From assembly GCA_050699055.1 (NCBI GenBank), contig JBOHCT010000006.1, positions 1-43,292 of the forward strand: a stretch of 43,292 nucleotides of DNA, read 5' to 3'. The stretch comes from JBOHCT01 sp050699055. GTDB taxonomy: Bacteria > Actinomycetota > Actinomycetes > Streptosporangiales > JBOHCT01. The first letter of the stretch is position 1. The number at the start of each line of letters is the position of its first letter. The translations under genes and the position numbers were made by a program. The notes beneath the pieces are model-generated. The model worked only from the letters and a program-made list of their open reading frames with translations, was not told where the DNA came from and made no database searches. Shown piece after piece: positions 40,347 to 43,292 of the stretch.

Positions 40347-41138
40347 ATGGGCCTCATGATCGGTACCGGTCCCTTCGGCCAGCGTTCGACGGGCGTCTTC
40401 AACGCCGACCTCGCGGCTCCCGCGCACCTGCTGTACTTCGAGCCCAGCCCGAAGCGTGTCCGCGTGGAGCTCGGTGGGGAGACGATCGCGGACAGCGAGG
40501 GCATGCGGCTGCTGCACGAGAGCCGCCTCACGCCCGTCTACTACTTTCCCGAGTCCGACGTGCGTCGAGACCTGCTCGTGCCCACCGATCACGCGACGCG
40601 CTGCCCGGTCAAGGGCCAGGCGTCGTACTGGTCGGTCGTCGTCGGTGGCAGGAGGGCGGAGAACGCGGCCTGGGGCTACCCCGAGCCGCTGCCGTCCGCG
40701 CCGTGGCTCGCCGGGTACGTCGCCTTCGACTGGGGGGCGATGGACGCGTGGTACGAGGAGGACGAGCAGGTGTTCGTCCACCCTCGGGACCCGTACACTC
40801 GTATCGACGTCCTCCGCGGCTCGCGGAAGGTGCGGGTGCGTGTCGACGGGACGGTGGTCGCCGAGACGTCCCGGCCGAGCCTGCTGTTCGAGACCGGGCT
40901 GCCGGCGCGGTACTACCTGCCGTCGGAGGACGTGCGTACGGACCTGCTGGAGTCGAGCGATACGGTCACCCGCTGCCCGTACAAGGGTGCGGCGTCGTAC
41001 TGGTCGGTACGGTCGGGGGACGGCCTCGTCCGGGACGCGGTGTGGAGCTACCCCGAGCCGTTCCACGACGCGGAGCCGGTCGCGGGGATGTTCTGCTTCT
41101 ACGACGAGCGGGTCGACCTCGAGGTCTCTGGCCTTTGA
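40347..41138 (+). CDS. Tandem DUF427 protein
   Basis: A 263-residue protein with two DUF427 domains. Copy 1 (about 35-115) includes RVRVELGGETIADSEGMRLLHE, VYYFPESDVR and TRCPVKGQASYWSV; copy 2 (about 155-240) repeats these as KVRVRVDGTVVAETSRPSLLFE, RYYLPSEDVR and TRCPYKGAASYWSV. Both copies keep the Cys-Pro-x-Lys-Gly motif. The domain is a small beta barrel of unknown function. ATG 40347 follows GGAGAGGGGTG. A strong family B palindrome follows immediately and should end transcription. Confidence 0.9.
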   Translation: MGLMIGTGPFGQRSTGVFNADLAAPAHLLYFEPSPKRVRVELGGETIADSEGMRLLHESRLTPVYYFPESDVRRDLLVPTDHATRCPVKGQASYWSVVVGGRRAENAAWGYPEPLPSAPWLAGYVAFDWGAMDAWYEEDEQVFVHPRDPYTRIDVLRGSRKVRVRVDGTVVAETSRPSLLFETGLPARYYLPSEDVRTDLLESSDTVTRCPYKGAASYWSVRSGDGLVRDAVWSYPEPFHDAEPVAGMFCFYDERVDLEVSGL

Positions 41139-41139
41139 C

Positions 41140-41205
41140 CCGCCGATCTTGAAGAAATCGGTGGGTTACTCGCGAGTAGATGCCCGACAACTTCAAGATC
41201 GGCGG
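41140..41205. repeat. Palindromic element, family B copy 2 (likely bidirectional terminator)
   Basis: Perfect 15-bp arms CCGCCGATCTTGAAG (41140-41154) and CTTCAAGATCGGCGG (41191-41205). Between them a smaller palindrome ACTCGCGAGT and TCGG/CCGA half-sites continue the symmetry. It lies between convergent genes, two nt after a stop codon. GATC-to-GATC distance is 56 nt, as in the copy at 29645-29704. Confidence 0.8.
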
Positions 41206-41244
41206 TGGGGGGGCCCGGGAGAGGAGGGGGCCCGCGAGGCGGGT

Positions 41245-41754
41245 CTACGGGCTCTGGGTGCCCGTGCCGTACTCGCCCCGACCGGTGAGCACGTCGTCCA
41301 GCGTGAGGCCCGAGGCCGGGGGGTACGACGCGCCCGGCTGGGCGAGCTGCACGAGCGTGCCGTGGGTTTCCTTCGGGTGCAGGAACGCCTCCCGCCACGA
41401 CGGGTCGTCGAGGTTCACCGCGTGCGGCCGGTACCCGCGTTCGCTCAGCCGGTCGAGCGCCGCCTCGATGTCACGGACGGCGAACGTCACGTGGTGCGGC
41501 CCGCCCCGTCCGGATGTACGCGCGAAGAAGCTCTCGAGGAACGCCGACCCGGGGAGGGCCTCCAGCAGCTCGATCTTGGTGCGGTCAGGGTAGGCGAGCT
41601 GGAGCCACCGAAACCCCCACCGGCTGTTGTCCCCGCCGTACAGGAACGTTCCGCCGAGCAGGTCCTGGTACACGGGTAGCAGGTCGCGGATGCGCTGTGC
41701 CGCCACGGCCGCGTGGTCGAAGGTCGCGCCGATCCCGTCAAGCTCACTGTTCAC
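41245..41754 (-). CDS. VOC-family protein, methylmalonyl-CoA-epimerase-like
   Basis: A 169-residue protein with paired beta-alpha-beta-beta-beta modules. FDHAAVAAQRIRDLLPVYQDLLGG and GPHHVTFAVRDIEAALDRL carry the two metal-binding His of the family. In methylmalonyl-CoA epimerase a Glu follows near the end of the last strand; here the segment reads GTLVQLAQP, with Gln. Epimerase activity is thus doubtful, and a dioxygenase-like or other VOC role is possible. GTG 41754 overlaps the aldolase stop by 4 nt, so it belongs to the sugar kinase/aldolase operon. Confidence 0.85.
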   Translation of the reverse strand: MNSELDGIGATFDHAAVAAQRIRDLLPVYQDLLGGTFLYGGDNSRWGFRWLQLAYPDRTKIELLEALPGSAFLESFFARTSGRGGPHHVTFAVRDIEAALDRLSERGYRPHAVNLDDPSWREAFLHPKETHGTLVQLAQPGASYPPASGLTLDDVLTGRGEYGTGTQSP

Positions 41755-42614
41755 CCGCTGGTCCTCTCATCTGGGGCCGGGTCGCGCGCCAACAGCCTAA
41801 GCAGGCGGGCGACCTCGCCGGCCACCGCGTCCCGTCCGGGGCCGAGGTACTTCCGGGGATCGACGAGGTCCGCGTCCCGGGCGAGGACCCGCCGCACGGT
41901 CTGGGTAAGTGCCGCGTTCAGGATCGTGGCCAGGTTGATCTTGGTCATCCCGCTCCGTACGGCGGCCGCGAGCTGCTCGTCGGGCACGCCGGAGGAGCCG
42001 TGCAGGACCAGCGGCACCGGCACCGCCTCGCGGAGCGCGGCGATGAGGTCGAGGTCGAGCACCGCTTCGCGCCTGCTCATCGCGTGCGACGTGCCGACCG
42101 CGACGGCGAGCCCGTCGACTCCCGTCTCGGTTACGTACCGGCGTGCTTCGTCGGGGTCGGTGCGGACCCCGGGCGCGTGGGCCCCCTCCTTGCCGCCCAC
42201 TTCGCCCAGCTCGGCCTCGACCCACAGGCCGTCGTCGTGGGCCCAGCGCGCGACCTCCCCGGTGGCGCGGACGTTTTCCTCGTACGGCAGTCGCGAGCCG
42301 TCGAACATGACGGAGCCGAAGCCCAGGTCGGCGGCCTGGCGGCACAGATCCAAGGCGGTCGCGTGGTCGAGGTGGACGGCGGCGCGCGCGTCCGCGTCCC
42401 TGGCGAGCGCGACAGCGGCCGCGCCGGCAGCGCCGAGCCCGCCGTGGTACCTCACCGTGTTCTCGCTGAGCTGGAGGATCACCGGCCGACCCGTCCGCGC
42501 GGCGCCCGCCACGATCGCCTCCGCGTGCTCGAGCTGGATCACGTTGAACGCGCCCACGCCGCGGTCCGCTCTCCGTGCCTCGTCGACGATCTCCGCGGTC
42601 GGTACGAGTGGCAT
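41751..42614 (-). CDS. Class II fructose/tagatose-bisphosphate-type aldolase
   Basis: A 287-residue zinc-dependent aldolase of the GatY/KbaY/FbaA family. GVGAFNVIQLEHAEAIV opens the barrel, AVHLDHATALD holds the catalytic Asp and a zinc His, AVGTSHAM and LVLHGSSGV hold the other zinc His residues, and GMTKINLATILN binds phosphate. It would split a ketose bisphosphate or 1-phosphate into dihydroxyacetone phosphate and an aldehyde. With the neighbouring PfkB kinase it could form a small catabolic module. ATG 42614 is used; upstream homology is absent. Sugar specificity cannot be told from sequence. Confidence 0.9.
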   Translation of the reverse strand: MPLVPTAEIVDEARRADRGVGAFNVIQLEHAEAIVAGAARTGRPVILQLSENTVRYHGGLGAAGAAAVALARDADARAAVHLDHATALDLCRQAADLGFGSVMFDGSRLPYEENVRATGEVARWAHDDGLWVEAELGEVGGKEGAHAPGVRTDPDEARRYVTETGVDGLAVAVGTSHAMSRREAVLDLDLIAALREAVPVPLVLHGSSGVPDEQLAAAVRSGMTKINLATILNAALTQTVRRVLARDADLVDPRKYLGPGRDAVAGEVARLLRLLARDPAPDERTSG

Positions 42615-42624
42615 GAGAGCTCCT

Positions 42625-43292
42625 TCACACGTTCTGCACGTGCACGTCGGCGAGCAGGCGACGGTAGGTCTCCGGATCCACGTCGCCGGCGGTCGGGCGG
42701 CGGACGGCGGCGGACGACAGAGCGGCCGCGTCGGCGAGCAGCTCGGGCCACGGCGTGCCCGCGACGAGACCGCGCACCAGCGCGGCGACGGCCGCGTCGC
42801 CCGCACCGACAGGGTTGCCGCTGACCCGCTCGGGCAGGCGCGCCCGCCAGCGGCCCTCGGGGGTGCAGCAAACCAGGCCCGCCGCGCCGAGGGACACGAC
42901 GACCGCGTCTGCGCCGGCCGCACGCAGCTCCTCGGCGCCGCGCAGCGGGTCGTCCTCGCCGGTAGCGGCGATCAGCTCCTCGTGGTTGGGCTTCACCAGC
43001 CCCGGCCGGCCCGCGACACCCTGCCGCAGGGTCTCGCCGTCCGCGTCGAGCACGACGGGTACGTCGCCCGCCTCGTGGGCGAGGACCGCGTACGCGTCGG
43101 CCGGCGCGCCGGGCGGCAGGCTGCCGGAGAGGACGACGGCGTCCGCGGTCCCGGCCAGCTCGCGGAACCTCTCCACGAAGCCGTGCCATTCCTCGTCCCC
43201 GATCCGTGGCCCGGGCTCGTTGAGGAGGGTCGCGGTACCGCCGTCGGTCTCGACGACGGCGAGGGTCCGCCGGGACTCGTCCCGGACACCGA
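42625..43292 (-). CDS. PfkB-family sugar kinase (1-phosphofructokinase-like), 5' end outside the window
   Basis: A partial gene: about 222 codons including the C-terminus, with the start beyond the right edge. TDGGTATLLNEPGP, VVLSGSLPPGAP, LVKPNHEEL and NPVGAGDAAVAALVRGL are the PfkB blocks seen in FruK/LacC-type hexose-phosphate kinases; the Asp of GAGD is the catalytic base. It should phosphorylate fructose-1-phosphate, tagatose-6-phosphate or a relative with ATP. It ends 10 nt before the aldolase start, so kinase, aldolase and VOC protein form one leftward operon. Confidence 0.88.
   Translation of the reverse strand, partial: GVRDESRRTLAVVETDGGTATLLNEPGPRIGDEEWHGFVERFRELAGTADAVVLSGSLPPGAPADAYAVLAHEAGDVPVVLDADGETLRQGVAGRPGLVKPNHEELIAATGEDDPLRGAEELRAAGADAVVVSLGAAGLVCCTPEGRWRARLPERVSGNPVGAGDAAVAALVRGLVAGTPWPELLADAAALSSAAVRRPTAGDVDPETYRRLLADVHVQNV

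Overview
This window comes from the chromosome of a high-GC actinomycete (Actinomycetota). The base composition is strongly GC-rich, GTG starts and ATGA/GTGA stop-start overlaps are common, and the gene content is typical of the phylum: DUF1707, DUF6220, HisKA_3 kinase with NarL regulator, LytR-CpsA-Psr protein, form II Cox genes, HelD-type helicase and HpnB. The genus cannot be fixed from the sequence alone; a Streptosporangiales-like organism is a guess. No rRNA, tRNA, CRISPR array, intact insertion sequence or replication origin was recognised.

Layout, left to right. 0.1-3.1 kb: a divergent pair of carbohydrate enzymes (GH3 lipoprotein, GH13 alpha-glucosidase). 3.2-6.2 kb: a decayed patch with a PIN-toxin remnant, a frameshifted two-domain MOSC protein, a SnoaL-like tail, an intact merR-UPF0060 pair behind a 5'-truncated gene, and a twice-deleted HelD-like helicase pseudogene. 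6.4-10.0 kb: a three-gene molybdenum hydroxylase (form II CO-dehydrogenase-like L-S-M). 10.0-13.0 kb: a 66-nt palindrome, a hairpin-rich stretch, a Ser/Thr/Pro-tailed membrane protein, a secreted S1 protease and a four-helix membrane protein. 13.2-16.0 kb: a 954-residue FAD plus Fe-S 2-hydroxyacid dehydrogenase. 16.1-18.8 kb: histidine kinase, response regulator and DUF4097 surface protein in one overlapping operon.

19.0-22.8 kb: an operon of DUF1707-DUF4870, a DedA-GtrA fusion and a DMT-transporter/GT4-glycosyltransferase fusion. It brings together three membrane families linked to lipid-carrier or lipid-sugar movement and one glycosyltransferase, and is the strongest candidate here for an undescribed system. 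22.9-23.9 kb: a DUF433/PIN-like toxin-antitoxin pair. 24.0-25.8 kb: a leftward ddl / DUF985 cupin / tyrosine-phosphatase operon. 25.9-26.4 kb: a chimera of a PIN tail and an FGE-sulfatase head, followed by the second copy of the 66-nt palindrome.

26.7-31.4 kb: SDR, DUF6220, CutA, a class V aminotransferase and a PF09818-type ATPase, with a second palindrome family. 31.6-34.6 kb: a thioesterase, a GntR/UTRA regulator coupled to a 2H phosphoesterase with a palindromic operator in front of a small unknown gene, and a MarR regulator. 34.7-38.7 kb: an SDR lacking the usual Tyr, a cupin, an ArsR-SRPBCC pair with an apparently leaderless promoter, HpnB and a YCII protein. 38.7-43.3 kb: an LCP protein, a double DUF427 protein, and an operon of PfkB sugar kinase (cut by the window edge), class II aldolase and VOC protein.

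The four palindromes form two families of two copies each, every pair matching in internal spacing. Gene remnants cluster at 3.2-6.2 and 25.9-26.4 kb and mark old rearrangement points.
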